Shown here: piece by piece, positions 8,840 to 18,368 of the stretch
Position numbering within the stretch: the stretch's first letter is position 1
Layout: each line of letters starts with the position of its first letter
From: Pedobacter sp. SYSU D00535
GTDB taxonomy: Bacteria; Bacteroidota; Bacteroidia; Sphingobacteriales; Sphingobacteriaceae
Assembly: GCF_017355855.1 (NCBI RefSeq)
Contig: NZ_JAFEWD010000008.1
Coordinates: 1-64,000, forward strand
Direction of reading: 5' to 3'
DNA: 64,000 nucleotides
The notes under the pieces: model-generated
Database searches by the model: none
Told to the model about the DNA's origin: nothing
Seen by the model: only the letters and a program-made list of their open reading frames with translations
Position numbers and translations under genes: made by a program

Positions 8840-9009
8840 AAGGAGAGCGCTGAAGGTTTGATACTAAGGTTGATAAACTACCGACAATAATACCGATAAA
8901 AAATAAAATAGAAGGAAAAAAAGTTTCACATACCAACGGCGCGTTGCTCCTTTTTTCAGACGCTCCCACTTTAACCCTAATCGCGGAGCGACATCAAAAG
9001 CTGGCTTTT

Positions 9010-9080
9010 GGGGGCAAAGTGGGAGAAAGTTTCTTGTTGAAAACTTTTTGTGGAGGAAAGTGGTAGAAAGTGGGAGAAAT
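9010..9080 (+). promoter_or_regulatory. MraZ operator boxes upstream of the dcw cluster
   Basis: Three direct repeats with an exact 10-bp period lie at 9051-9080: TGGAGGAAAG, TGGTAGAAAG and TGGGAGAAAT. A further pair with the same spacing is at 9010-9029 (GGGGGCAAAG, TGGGAGAAAG). MraZ is known to bind TGGGA-type direct repeats with 10-bp spacing in front of its own gene. The proximal boxes cover the expected -33 region of the mraZ promoter, which fits autorepression. Confidence 0.8.
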
Positions 9081-9091
9081 GTTTTTACTTT

Positions 9092-9099
9092 TACTTTTG
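9092..9099 (+). promoter_or_regulatory. -7 element of the mraZ/dcw promoter
   Basis: TACTTTTG matches the Bacteroidota -7 consensus TAnnTTTG and sits 19 nt before the mraZ ATG. No TTG is present at the expected -33 position, which is occupied by MraZ boxes. Confidence 0.6.
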
Positions 9100-9118
9100 A
9101 ATAATAGTATAAGACCCG

Positions 9119-9583
9119 ATGTCTCATTTCTTAGGCGAATTTGAATGTAAACTTGATGCGAAAGGTAGGATGATGGTTCCTGCTGGATTGCGCAAGCAAA
9201 TGCCTGAGGCGGAGAAAGACGGATTGGTGGTGAACAGGGGATTTGAGAAGCATTTAGTAGTTTATAGCAGAAAAGAATGGGATCGGATTATGGAAGATCT
9301 GAGTAAGTTGAATCAGTACGAAAAAAAGACGAGGGAGTTTATTCGCTACTTCACTCGCGGAGCTACTGAGCTTTCTCTGGATGCTGCCGGTCGTGTTTTG
9401 TTTCCTAAATCTCTTCTTGATTATGCTGGTATCGGGTCTGATGTAGTATTGTCTTCTCAGTTTAATAAAATTGAAGTCTGGGCTAAGGAAGCTTATGATG
9501 CTCAGATGGATGATGAGCCGGAGAATTTTGCAAATCTGGCCGAGGAGGTGATGGGTGGCTTGGGAAGGAGGCTTGATGTCTGA
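9119..9583 (+). CDS. mraZ: transcriptional regulator MraZ
   Basis: A 154-residue DNA-binding protein with two AbrB-like halves, each carrying a DAKGRMMVP or DAAGRVLFP motif (residues about 13-21 and 88-96). MraZ proteins form ring oligomers and repress the division and cell-wall cluster they head. It is the first gene of the dcw operon here, and the operator boxes directly upstream indicate self-regulation. Its last 8 bp overlap the start of rsmH. Family assignment is certain; its effect on the rest of the cluster is inferred from other bacteria. Confidence 0.97.
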   Translation: MSHFLGEFECKLDAKGRMMVPAGLRKQMPEAEKDGLVVNRGFEKHLVVYSRKEWDRIMEDLSKLNQYEKKTREFIRYFTRGATELSLDAAGRVLFPKSLLDYAGIGSDVVLSSQFNKIEVWAKEAYDAQMDDEPENFANLAEEVMGGLGRRLDV

Positions 9584-10478
9584 TTATCATGTTCCCGTTA
9601 TGCTGAAAGAATGCATAGAGGGCTTGGACATTAAGCCGGATGGTGTGTATGTCGATGTTACTTTCGGTGGTGGTGGGCACTCCCGGGAAATACTGAAGCA
9701 TTTGAACGAGAAGGGCAGGTTGCTGGCGTTCGATCAGGATGTGGATGCGCAGCAGAATATTCCTAATGATGATCGGTTAACCTTTATAGATCAAAACTTC
9801 CGCTTTTTGAAAAACAATTGCCGCTTGTATGGGGCAATTCCAGTGGATGGAGTTCTGGCTGATCTAGGTGTTTCATCCCACCAGTTTGATCAGCCGGAGC
9901 GGGGGTTTTCTATTCGTTTTGATGCAGAGTTGGATATGCGTATGGATCAAAGCGGTTCATTGACAGCCCGGCAGGTGGTAAATGAGTATTCAGAAGAGGA
10001 TCTTCACAAGATTTTCGGCATTTACGGAGAAATCCAAAATGCAAAATCACTGGCGAAGGCGGTAGTGACTGCTCGATTGAATGCGCCGATCGAAACGGTT
10101 GCAGAGCTGAAGGAGGCAATCAGGAAAAATATCCCGAAAGGGAAGGAAAATAAATACCTGGCTCAGGTTTTTCAGGCCTTGAGGATTGAGGTGAACCAGG
10201 AGCTGGAGGCGTTGCAGGAGTTTTTAGCTCAGGCGGTAGATGTGTTAAAGCCGGGAGGTCGGCTAGTGGTGATGTCTTATCATTCATTAGAAGACAGACT
10301 TGTTAAAAATTTTATAGCAAAGGGGAAGTTTCGGGGTGAGGTGGAAAAGGATTTTTTCGGAAATGAAATTAAGCCGCTGGAGTCGGTGGTGAGAAAAGCG
10401 ATTACAGCTAGTGCAGAAGAGGTGGCGCAGAATAACCGGGCAAGAAGTGCAAAACTTCGGGTGGCGGTTAAGTTATAG
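9576..10478 (+). CDS. rsmH: 16S rRNA (cytosine(1402)-N(4))-methyltransferase RsmH
   Basis: SAM-dependent enzyme that methylates N4 of C1402 in 16S rRNA at the decoding centre (also called MraW). It has 300 residues from the chosen start. The SAM-binding motif DVTFGGGGHS lies at residues 27-36, LADLGVSSHQFD near 96, and the C-terminal VMSYHSLEDRLVKNF near 225. The ATG at 9576 is preferred over the in-frame GTG at 9555, because a good ribosome site (GGAAGGAGG, 9563-9571) precedes it and MSDYHVPVM is the usual N-terminus. It overlaps mraZ by 8 bp. Confidence 0.97.
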   Translation: MSDYHVPVMLKECIEGLDIKPDGVYVDVTFGGGGHSREILKHLNEKGRLLAFDQDVDAQQNIPNDDRLTFIDQNFRFLKNNCRLYGAIPVDGVLADLGVSSHQFDQPERGFSIRFDAELDMRMDQSGSLTARQVVNEYSEEDLHKIFGIYGEIQNAKSLAKAVVTARLNAPIETVAELKEAIRKNIPKGKENKYLAQVFQALRIEVNQELEALQEFLAQAVDVLKPGGRLVVMSYHSLEDRLVKNFIAKGKFRGEVEKDFFGNEIKPLESVVRKAITASAEEVAQNNRARSAKLRVAVKL

Positions 10479-10533
10479 TTAGGGGTTTTGTGTGGCTTGT
10501 AGCAGGAAAATAAAATTAGACTATTAGTTAACC

Positions 10534-10944
10534 ATGAGTAATCGTTTTAGGGCGCAGGTATTGGAAGAGGAGGAGCAGCAGGAGGCTCAGCCGGAGTTGA
10601 AGGAGAAAGCAGAGCTTCCTAAAAACTTTTTTACCACGTTTTTGACAGAAGGTGTGGTGACAAAGGAAGCGGCTACTGAGATGATGCCCTTTATAATTTT
10701 TCTTGCAATGCTGGGGATGGTCTATATCGCTAACAGGCATTTTGCAGAGAAAAATATCCGGCAGATAGACAAGTTGAACAAAGAGGTGAAGGAGTTGAGT
10801 TGGGATTATAAAACGTTGAAAGCTGACCTGATGCTGAAGAGTACGCAAACAGAGGTTGCAAATCAGGTTGACACATTGGGATTATTTGAACCGGTTGAAC
10901 CACCTAACAAAATAGTTGTATCGGTAAATGAATATCAGGACTGA
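10534..10944 (+). CDS. ftsL: FtsL-like cell division protein
   Basis: A 136-residue bitopic membrane protein. It has a basic and acidic cytoplasmic N-terminus of about 50 residues, one membrane segment (PFIIFLAMLGMVYIA, residues about 51-66) and a heptad-like coiled coil (residues about 70-105). This shape and its position between rsmH and ftsI identify it as the Bacteroidota FtsL-like divisome protein; sequence identity to proteobacterial FtsL is typically very low. The known partner proteins are FtsQ/FtsB-type proteins and the FtsW-FtsI synthase. It overlaps ftsI by 17 bp. Confidence 0.88.
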   Translation: MSNRFRAQVLEEEEQQEAQPELKEKAELPKNFFTTFLTEGVVTKEAATEMMPFIIFLAMLGMVYIANRHFAEKNIRQIDKLNKEVKELSWDYKTLKADLMLKSTQTEVANQVDTLGLFEPVEPPNKIVVSVNEYQD

Positions 10945-13030
10945 CATAATCTTAAGGGTTTATATCGCCTTTGGCTTGATCGTGCTGCTTGCCTTTGCAG
11001 TATTGTTCAAGTTGTTTCACCTGCAATTTACTCAGGGGGAGAAGTGGCGGGCGATGGCTGATAGTCTTTCTACGAAGTACGTAGATGTAGAAGCTGTTCG
11101 CGGAAATATCTACTCAGCAGATGGTAGCTTGTTGGCAACATCGGTTCCTGAGTATGAACTAAGGATGGATGTTGTTGCCGGTGGGATTGAAAAAGATAAA
11201 ATATTTTATGAAAAAGTAGATTCGCTCGCCGAGAAGTTGTCGGTGTTCTTTGGTGATAAAAGTAAGCGCCAGTATTCTCGGATGCTGCGCGAAGCGAGAC
11301 GGGACAGGTCGCGGTACTTATTGATCAAAAGGAAGGTAACGCATCAGGAACTAGCTGCTATTAAGAAGTTTCCGATATTTAATCTCGGACGTTACAAAGG
11401 AGGATTGATTGCGATTCAAAAGAACAAACGTATTCTTCCTTTCCGTACGTTAGCAGCTCGTACTATTGGTTATAAAAACGAGAATGTACAGCCGGTGGGC
11501 CTTGAAGGCGCCTATGCCAGTTATATAGATGGTCAAAGCGGCAGGAGGTTGGTTCAGCGAATTGCCGGTGGCGTGTGGATGCCCGTAAATAAAGATATCG
11601 AGATCGCTCCTAAAGATGGGGCTGATATTATTTCTACCATCGATATCAATATGCAGGACGTGGCACAAAATGCCCTGCGCAAACAGCTGATCAAAAGTAA
11701 GGCAGCTCACGGTTGTGTGATCCTGATGGAAGTGGCTACGGGAGAAGTGAAAGCCATCGCCAACTTTACCAAGGTAGGCGAGGGTGTTTATGAAGAGAAA
11801 TTCAATTATGCCATCGCGCAAAGCGCTGAGCCCGGCTCTACCTTCAAGCTGGCTTCTTATTTAGCCCTGCTGGAAGATCGAAAAGTGGATACGAATTCAC
11901 TGGTAGATTGTGAAGGTGGCACATGGAAAATATTCAGGAAAACAATTCGAGACTCACACGAAGGAAACGAGGTACTAACTGTCAAGAGGGCTTTTGAGGA
12001 GTCGTCAAATGTTGCTATTGCGAAGCTGGTGTATCAGCACTATAAAGATAACCCGTCAAAATTTACCGATCATCTTTATAATCTTCATTTGAATGAAAAG
12101 TTGGGTCTCCAAATTCCTGGTGAGGGATCTCCGCTGGTAAAAACCCCTGAAAGTCGTTTTTGGAGCGGCTTAAGTTTGCCGCAGATGGCGTATGGATATG
12201 AGATGAAGATGACTCCTTTGCAGATGCTTGCGTTCTATAATGCCATCGCCAACGACGGGAAACTACTGGCTCCGGTGTTTGTTCGGGAGATCCGTCGTTT
12301 AGGAAACACGGTAGAAAGCTTCGGCGCCAGAGTGATTGAGGATAAGATCTGCTCAGAAGAAACGCTGAAAAAGTTGCAGGGAATGCTGGAGGGCGTGGTG
12401 GAAAACGGATCGGGTAAAACATTTGTAAAGAACCCGCTCTATCGGATCGCCGGTAAAACCGGAACAGCGCAGATCGCTAACGGTGCAGCGGGTTATCGTT
12501 TGAAGCGTTCTTATCAAGCTTCTTTCTGCGGATACTTTCCCGCCGACAATCCAAAGTACTCGATGATTGTTGTGCTTACAGATCCAAAGGGTGCGTACTA
12601 TGCTTCTTCTGTAGCAGGACCGGTTTTCAGGGAAGTAGCAGATAAGATATATGCGAACGATATGGAGATGTACAATCCCGTACAGGATATTAAATACGTA
12701 GGCAATACGAAAATGCCGCCTTCGAAAGCGGGCTACAAGCATTCAACGCAGAAGGTTTACCGGGCGCTGGGAGTTAAAGCATTTTTTGCAGCCAACAGTG
12801 ATTTTGTAAACGTGGTCGATACTAACAATGGCGTCTCTGTAAAGGAAGTAAAACTGATCCCTCAATCAGTTCCGGATGTAACAGGAATGGGGCTGAAAGA
12901 TGCGGTTTACCTGCTCGCAAGCGCCGGCTTAAAGCCTTTGGTTAAGGGAAGCGGCAGAGTAGTAAAGCAGTCTCTTGACCCGGGCAGTCGGATTGTTAAA
13001 GGTTATCCCGTGACTATTGAACTTAAATAG
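10928..13030 (+). CDS. ftsI: division-specific peptidoglycan transpeptidase (PBP3/FtsI) with PASTA domain
   Basis: Septal class B penicillin-binding protein of 700 residues that crosslinks peptidoglycan with FtsW. It has a membrane anchor at residues about 8-32, then the dimerisation/pedestal region (RGNIYSADGSLLATS). The transpeptidase motifs are visible: STFK with catalytic Ser304, SSN at 359-361 and KTGT at 510-513. Residues about 640-700 form a PASTA domain (SVPDVTGMGLKDAVYLL), present in Bacteroidota FtsI but absent from E. coli FtsI. It overlaps ftsL upstream and abuts murE with no spacer. Confidence 0.96.
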   Translation: MNIRTDIILRVYIAFGLIVLLAFAVLFKLFHLQFTQGEKWRAMADSLSTKYVDVEAVRGNIYSADGSLLATSVPEYELRMDVVAGGIEKDKIFYEKVDSLAEKLSVFFGDKSKRQYSRMLREARRDRSRYLLIKRKVTHQELAAIKKFPIFNLGRYKGGLIAIQKNKRILPFRTLAARTIGYKNENVQPVGLEGAYASYIDGQSGRRLVQRIAGGVWMPVNKDIEIAPKDGADIISTIDINMQDVAQNALRKQLIKSKAAHGCVILMEVATGEVKAIANFTKVGEGVYEEKFNYAIAQSAEPGSTFKLASYLALLEDRKVDTNSLVDCEGGTWKIFRKTIRDSHEGNEVLTVKRAFEESSNVAIAKLVYQHYKDNPSKFTDHLYNLHLNEKLGLQIPGEGSPLVKTPESRFWSGLSLPQMAYGYEMKMTPLQMLAFYNAIANDGKLLAPVFVREIRRLGNTVESFGARVIEDKICSEETLKKLQGMLEGVVENGSGKTFVKNPLYRIAGKTGTAQIANGAAGYRLKRSYQASFCGYFPADNPKYSMIVVLTDPKGAYYASSVAGPVFREVADKIYANDMEMYNPVQDIKYVGNTKMPPSKAGYKHSTQKVYRALGVKAFFAANSDFVNVVDTNNGVSVKEVKLIPQSVPDVTGMGLKDAVYLLASAGLKPLVKGSGRVVKQSLDPGSRIVKGYPVTIELK

Positions 13031-14491
13031 ATGAAAGAGCTGCAAGAATTACTAAGAGGAGTTAGCCTACTTGAGCAGAAAGGAAACAGCTCGGTCCCGG
13101 TAACAAGCATTTGTTTTGATTCCAGGAAAGCGGGGCAGGGCGCGCTGTTTGTTGCGGTGCGGGGTACTGCTGTCGATGGGCATGATTTCATTCAGAAAGC
13201 TTTGGAATTAGGCGCATCTTTTATTGTTTGTGAAGCTTTACCTGAAGTGCTTCCTGAAGATGTAGTGTTCATCAGAACGCCTGATTCAGCGAAAGCACTG
13301 GGGCAGATTGCAGCTAACTTCTACAATAATCCGTCAGAGAGGCTTAAGCTGGTCGGTATAACGGGTACCAACGGGAAAACGACGGTTGCTACGCTTCTTT
13401 ACAAGCTTTTTGAGGAGCTCGGATATAAAACCGGGTTAATCTCTACAGTTCAAAATCATATACATACGGACATTGTCCCTTCCACTCACACCACTCCCGA
13501 TCCGGTAGCCTTGAACAAGCTGCTTGCAGAAATGGTAGAGGTGGGATGCGATTACTGTTTCATGGAGGTAAGTTCGCACGCTGTTGCGCAGCATCGTATT
13601 GCAGGGCTACAGTTTACAGGTGGAGTGTTCACCAATCTTACCCATGATCACCTGGATTTTCATAAGACATTTGATGCGTATCTAAAAGCGAAGAAAGCCT
13701 TTTTTGACGGTCTGGACAAAAATGCCTTCGCGTTAGTGAACGCTGATGATAAAAACGGGAAGGTGATGCTTCAGAACACCAGGGCGCATCAAAAGACCTA
13801 CAGCTTGAAGAACCTGGCCGACTTTAAAGCGAAGATTGTTGAGAACCAGTTTGGAGGGCTTCTGCTTAATATTAATTATCAGGAGGTTTGGTTTAAGCTG
13901 GTTGGAAGCTTCAACGCCTATAATCTGCTTGCTGTGTATGGAACCGCCATGCTCCTGGAGCAGGATAACACAAAAGTATTAACCGTACTCAGCAGGCTGA
14001 GTGGGGCTGAGGGTCGCTTTGATTACGTTGTTTCTCCTAACGGGATCATCGGTATTGTCGATTATGCTCATACCCCGGATGCCGTGCAGAATGTGCTGAA
14101 TACGGTTCAGGATATCCGCAAAGGAACGGAGCAGGTAATTACCATTATCGGCTGCGGGGGCGATCGTGACAAGGCGAAGCGCCCGATTATGGCTCAGGTA
14201 GCCTGCGAGTGGAGCGACAAAGTCATCCTTACCTCGGATAACCCGCGCTCAGAAGACCCGCTCACCATTATCAGTGAAATGGAGGCAGGAGTGGTGCTTA
14301 GCAATAAGAAGAAAGTGTTGACAATAGCAGATAGGAAAGAGGCCATCCGGACGGCTGTCCATTTGGCGAAACCGGGGGATATTATTCTCTTGGCAGGTAA
14401 GGGACACGAGAAGTACCAGGAGATTAATGGTGTGAAATACCCTTTCGATGATAAAGAAATTTTGACCGAACAACTTAATTTATTGAGCTGA
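13031..14491 (+). CDS. murE: UDP-MurNAc-tripeptide synthetase, meso-diaminopimelate-adding
   Basis: Cytosolic Mur ligase (486 residues) that adds the third residue of the stem peptide in an ATP-dependent step. The P-loop GTNGKTT is at residues 112-118. The amino-acid selectivity motif is DNPR (403-406), the form found in meso-diaminopimelate-adding enzymes rather than lysine-adding ones. This agrees with dapA elsewhere in the window. The start codon follows the ftsI stop directly, and the stop overlaps the mraY start by one base (TGATG), so translation is probably coupled. Confidence 0.97.
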   Translation: MKELQELLRGVSLLEQKGNSSVPVTSICFDSRKAGQGALFVAVRGTAVDGHDFIQKALELGASFIVCEALPEVLPEDVVFIRTPDSAKALGQIAANFYNNPSERLKLVGITGTNGKTTVATLLYKLFEELGYKTGLISTVQNHIHTDIVPSTHTTPDPVALNKLLAEMVEVGCDYCFMEVSSHAVAQHRIAGLQFTGGVFTNLTHDHLDFHKTFDAYLKAKKAFFDGLDKNAFALVNADDKNGKVMLQNTRAHQKTYSLKNLADFKAKIVENQFGGLLLNINYQEVWFKLVGSFNAYNLLAVYGTAMLLEQDNTKVLTVLSRLSGAEGRFDYVVSPNGIIGIVDYAHTPDAVQNVLNTVQDIRKGTEQVITIIGCGGDRDKAKRPIMAQVACEWSDKVILTSDNPRSEDPLTIISEMEAGVVLSNKKKVLTIADRKEAIRTAVHLAKPGDIILLAGKGHEKYQEINGVKYPFDDKEILTEQLNLLS

Positions 14492-15732
14492 TGCTTTACT
14501 ATTTATTTACCTGGTTAGACAGAGAATACGATATTCCGGGAGCGGGGGTGTTTCAATACATTACCTTCCGTACGGCAATGTCTATTATTTTTTCTCTTCT
14601 CTTTACCACAATTTATGGAAGCAAGCTCATTAAAATCCTCAGAGCAAAGCAGGTGGGAGAGACCGTGCGGAACCTCGGACTGGAAGGACAGATGCAGAAG
14701 CAGGGAACACCTACCATGGGAGGTCTTATTATCCTTGGCGGGATTTTGCTGCCAACCTTGCTTTTTGCCAAGCTGGAAAACATTTACGTGATCCTGATGC
14801 TCATCACGACGGTGTGGTGCGGAATTATTGGTTTTGTCGACGACTATATTAAGGTATTTAAGAAGGATAAGGAAGGCTTAGCCGGGCGCTTCAAAATTAT
14901 GGGACAAGTAGGACTGGCCCTGATCATTGGCTGGACCATGTACTTTCATCCTGATATTGTAGTTAGACAGCAGGTAACGCTACCAACGACGAACACGGCA
15001 CCGCTGGAAGTTCATCAGCGTGGGAATGAGTACTACTTTACGCAAAACCTCAAGTCCACTAAAACCAACATCCCTTTCTACAAGAACAATGAATTTGATT
15101 ATGCGAAGGTGCTTACTTTCCTGGGTGAAGGCTATGAGAAATATGCACTGGTCGTTTTCTTGTTTTTTGTGATTGTGATCATCACCGCCGTATCTAACGG
15201 TGCAAATATCACTGATGGTATCGATGGTCTGGCAACAGGAACCTCTGCTATCATCGCCGTTACGCTGGCGGTTCTTGCTTACGTGTCAGGTAATACCATT
15301 ACTGCTCAGTATTTGAATATTATTTACATACCTAATTCGGGAGAACTCGTTGTGTTTGCGGGTGCTTTTACAGGGGCTTGTGTAGGTTTTCTTTGGTATA
15401 ATTCATATCCCGCCCAGGTATTCATGGGCGATACAGGAAGCCTGGCCATCGGTGGTATTATAGCTGCCTTTGCTATCATGATCCGCAAGGAAATGTTAAT
15501 TCCTATCCTTTGCGGGATATTCCTGGTAGAGAACCTGTCGGTGATTATGCAGGTCTCTTATTTCAAATACACGAAGAAGAAGTTTGGGGAAGGAAGACGG
15601 ATTTTCCTGATGTCTCCCCTGCATCACCATTATCAAAAACGAGGCTATCACGAAGCGAAGATCGTGACCCGCTTCTGGATCATCGGCATCATCCTCGCCA
15701 TATTAACTGTTGTAACCCTTAAGCTCCGGTAA
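14491..15732 (+). CDS. mraY: phospho-N-acetylmuramoyl-pentapeptide-transferase
   Basis: Integral inner-membrane enzyme that transfers phospho-MurNAc-pentapeptide to undecaprenyl phosphate, making lipid I. It has 413 residues and about ten hydrophobic segments. Motifs are TPTMGG near residue 71, the Asp pair in GFVDDYIKV near 117, [12 protein letters not shown] near 243 and [11 protein letters not shown] near 375. An insert of about 60 residues (about 150-210) between membrane segments makes it longer than the E. coli enzyme (360), as is common in Bacteroidota. It sits one base into the murE stop and one base before murD. Confidence 0.97.
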   Translation: MLYYLFTWLDREYDIPGAGVFQYITFRTAMSIIFSLLFTTIYGSKLIKILRAKQVGETVRNLGLEGQMQKQGTPTMGGLIILGGILLPTLLFAKLENIYVILMLITTVWCGIIGFVDDYIKVFKKDKEGLAGRFKIMGQVGLALIIGWTMYFHPDIVVRQQVTLPTTNTAPLEVHQRGNEYYFTQNLKSTKTNIPFYKNNEFDYAKVLTFLGEGYEKYALVVFLFFVIVIITAVSNGANITDGIDGLATGTSAIIAVTLAVLAYVSGNTITAQYLNIIYIPNSGELVVFAGAFTGACVGFLWYNSYPAQVFMGDTGSLAIGGIIAAFAIMIRKEMLIPILCGIFLVENLSVIMQVSYFKYTKKKFGEGRRIFLMSPLHHHYQKRGYHEAKIVTRFWIIGIILAILTVVTLKLR

Positions 15733-15733
15733 G

Positions 15734-17080
15734 ATGGCAGAGAAGAAATACATGGTGATCCTTGGGGCAGGAGAAAGTGGCGCTGGTGCTGCGGTATTAG
15801 CGAAGAAGCAGGGCTACGAGGTCTTTGTGTCTGACCTCGGTCCGATAGCGGATAAATACAAGAGGGAGCTTGCGGAGCATGGTGTTGAATTCGAAGAGCA
15901 GCAACATACCGAAGAGCGGATCCTATCGGCAGACGAGGTGATTAAAAGTCCTGGTATTCCCGAAAAGGCGCCCCTGGTAAAGAAACTTAAGGAAAAAGGC
16001 ATTTCGGTCATCTCTGAAATCGAGTTTGCCGGTCGTTATACCTCTGCAAAGAAGATCTGTATTACGGGGTCCAATGGAAAGTCGACGACGACCATGTTGA
16101 CCTATCACATTTTGAAGAATGCGGGATTGAATGTGGGTCTTGCTGGAAATATCGGTAACAGTTTCGCTCGTCAGGTAGCAACGGAAGAGTTCGACTATTA
16201 CGTGCTGGAGATCAGTAGCTTTATGCTGGACGATATGTATGAGTTTAAGGCAGATATTGCTGTACTACTCAATATCACTCCCGATCACCTGGATCGCTAC
16301 GATTACAAGATGGAAAACTATGTGGATTCAAAGTTCCGTGTAGCTCAAAATCAAACTTCGGCAGATATTTTCATTTACTGTGCAGATGACGCGGAAACGG
16401 TGAATGGTCTTAGTCGCCACCCGATAGCAGCTAAAGCGTATCCATTTTCCATTCAAAAGGAATTGGCGGAAGGCGCTTTCTTAAAAAACGATCAAATTAT
16501 TATAAACCTGGATAAACAAGAATCATTCACCATGTCATTAACAGAACTAGCATTGCAGGGCAAACACAACATCTACAACTCCATGGCCTCTGGAATAGTT
16601 GCTAAAGTATTAGAACTGCGCAACGAAAGAATCCGCGAAAGCATGGGTGATTTCAAAAACATTGAACACCGCCTTGAACACGCTGGTCGTATATCCGGGA
16701 TCGATTTTATTAACGACTCTAAGGCAACCAACGTTAATTCTACATGGTACGCGCTGGAGAGTATGAATACCGACGTGGTGCTCATTCTTGGGGGTGTCGA
16801 TAAGGGAAATGACTACAGCATGCTGAAAGATCTGGTAAAAAGCAAAGTGAAGGCTATTGTTTGCCTGGGCAAAGACAACAAACGGATTCACGATGCTTTC
16901 GAGGATGACGTGGAAGTAATTGTGAATACTTTTTCGGCCGCTGAAGCAGTGCAAATCGCTTATCATTTGGCCAAGAAAGGCGATACTGTTCTTCTTTCTC
17001 CGGCTTGTGCAAGTTTTGATCTGTTTAAAAACTACGAAGACAGGGGCAATCAGTTTAAAGACGCTATAAGAGAATTGTAG
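15734..17080 (+). CDS. murD: UDP-N-acetylmuramoyl-L-alanine--D-glutamate ligase
   Basis: Second Mur ligase in the pathway, adding D-glutamate to UDP-MurNAc-L-Ala with ATP. It has 448 residues. The Rossmann-like N-terminus begins VILGAGESGAGAA, the P-loop GSNGKSTT is at about 113-120, and NITPDHLDRY and FINDSKATN mark the central domain. SPACASFDLFKNYEDRG near the C-terminus is the MurD-specific signature. Start at 15734, one base after the mraY stop, fits a polycistronic message. Confidence 0.97.
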   Translation: MAEKKYMVILGAGESGAGAAVLAKKQGYEVFVSDLGPIADKYKRELAEHGVEFEEQQHTEERILSADEVIKSPGIPEKAPLVKKLKEKGISVISEIEFAGRYTSAKKICITGSNGKSTTTMLTYHILKNAGLNVGLAGNIGNSFARQVATEEFDYYVLEISSFMLDDMYEFKADIAVLLNITPDHLDRYDYKMENYVDSKFRVAQNQTSADIFIYCADDAETVNGLSRHPIAAKAYPFSIQKELAEGAFLKNDQIIINLDKQESFTMSLTELALQGKHNIYNSMASGIVAKVLELRNERIRESMGDFKNIEHRLEHAGRISGIDFINDSKATNVNSTWYALESMNTDVVLILGGVDKGNDYSMLKDLVKSKVKAIVCLGKDNKRIHDAFEDDVEVIVNTFSAAEAVQIAYHLAKKGDTVLLSPACASFDLFKNYEDRGNQFKDAIREL

Positions 17081-17127
17081 CGCATATTGAGATAATTATT
17101 AAGGGTACGAACATAAATAGGTGTAAC

Positions 17128-18315
17128 ATGCTAAACGCTATACTAAGTAAGACAAAAGGAGACCGGTGGATTTGGCTGATAGTGATATTGCTTTCAGTAT
17201 GGTCTTTACTCGCTGTTTATAGCTCTACCGGTACCATCGCTTATAAAAACGATAAGTCTGCCGAGCAGTACCTGATTAAGCACCTGGTGATGATTGTGGG
17301 AGGTATCGCGCTGATGTACTTCTCCCATAAGCTCGATTACAGGTATTATGCGGGTATTTCAAAGATCTTGATGATTTTTACGATACCTCTTCTGTTGTAT
17401 ACCCTGATTTTTGGTAACAATGTGAACGATGCGAGTCGCTGGGTGACCATCCCGATCATCAATCAGACTTTCCAGACTTCGGATATGGCGAAACTCGCCC
17501 TTATTACATTTCTGGCCAGAACGCTTACCCGTAAACAGGAGAATATTAAAGATGTGAAAGATGCCTTCCTGCCCATTATGGGGTCGGTTTGCGTGGTATT
17601 TATACTGATCGCCCTGGCTAACTTATCAACAGCCATCATGTTGTTCGGTGTAAGCATTTTGCTGCTAATTATCGGTCGTATTAGTATTAAGCAAATTGCA
17701 ATTGTTTGTCTTGGCGGCTTGATATTGCTTTCCTGCGTAATCTTTTTGGGTCCACGTAGAAAAACATACATCTCTCGTATCGAGACGTTCATGCATCCCG
17801 AGAAGGCAGATCCTGATAAATCATTCCAGGCCAATCAGGCTAAAATTGCGATCGCTACTGGGGGTATCATGGGAAAAGGACCCGGGAATAGTACGCAGAG
17901 AAATTACTTGCCGCACCCTTATTCCGATTTTGTATACGCTTTGATCATCGAGGAGTATGGAATGGTAGGTGGTGTAGCGCTGGTGATCATCTACTTGGTG
18001 TTTTTGTATCGCTGTATATTAATTGTAACAGCGAGTCCGAAAGCTTTTGGAGCCCTGTTGGCGGCCGGCCTCAGTTTTAGTCTTACCATCCAGGCTTTTG
18101 CCAATATGGCGGTTTCGGTTGGACTTGGTCCCGTTACCGGGGTGCCGCTGCCTCTGGTCAGTATGGGGGGAACGTCCATCCTGTTCACCAGTGTTGCCTT
18201 TGGTATTATTCTTAGTGTTAGTCGCGATATCGAAGAAAAAAAGGACGGAAGCCAGGAGGGAAAGAAATCAAGTGATAATAAAGTAATCGTAGGGGAAATC
18301 CCGGCGATGGCCTAA
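17128..18315 (+). CDS. ftsW: septal peptidoglycan glycosyltransferase FtsW
   Basis: SEDS-family membrane protein of 395 residues with about ten membrane segments that polymerises lipid II at the septum together with FtsI. Family signatures include NDASRWVTIP, the region KADPDKSFQANQAKIAIATGG with GKGPGNSTQRNYLPHPYSDF (the large periplasmic loop), and the terminal PLVSMGGTS. It lies 47 bp after murD in the standard dcw position. RodA is the alternative paralogue, but the gene context settles FtsW. Confidence 0.95.
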   Translation: MLNAILSKTKGDRWIWLIVILLSVWSLLAVYSSTGTIAYKNDKSAEQYLIKHLVMIVGGIALMYFSHKLDYRYYAGISKILMIFTIPLLLYTLIFGNNVNDASRWVTIPIINQTFQTSDMAKLALITFLARTLTRKQENIKDVKDAFLPIMGSVCVVFILIALANLSTAIMLFGVSILLLIIGRISIKQIAIVCLGGLILLSCVIFLGPRRKTYISRIETFMHPEKADPDKSFQANQAKIAIATGGIMGKGPGNSTQRNYLPHPYSDFVYALIIEEYGMVGGVALVIIYLVFLYRCILIVTASPKAFGALLAAGLSFSLTIQAFANMAVSVGLGPVTGVPLPLVSMGGTSILFTSVAFGIILSVSRDIEEKKDGSQEGKKSSDNKVIVGEIPAMA

Positions 18316-18368
18316 ATAAAAGAATTACGGATAGAGCCGGGTAGAACCTGTTCTGTCATCAAACAAAA

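Noticed and set aside
9555-9575. GTG at 9555 as rsmH start
   Set aside because: Shine-Dalgarno GGAAGGAGG lies between it and the ATG at 9576, which gives the conserved N-terminus.
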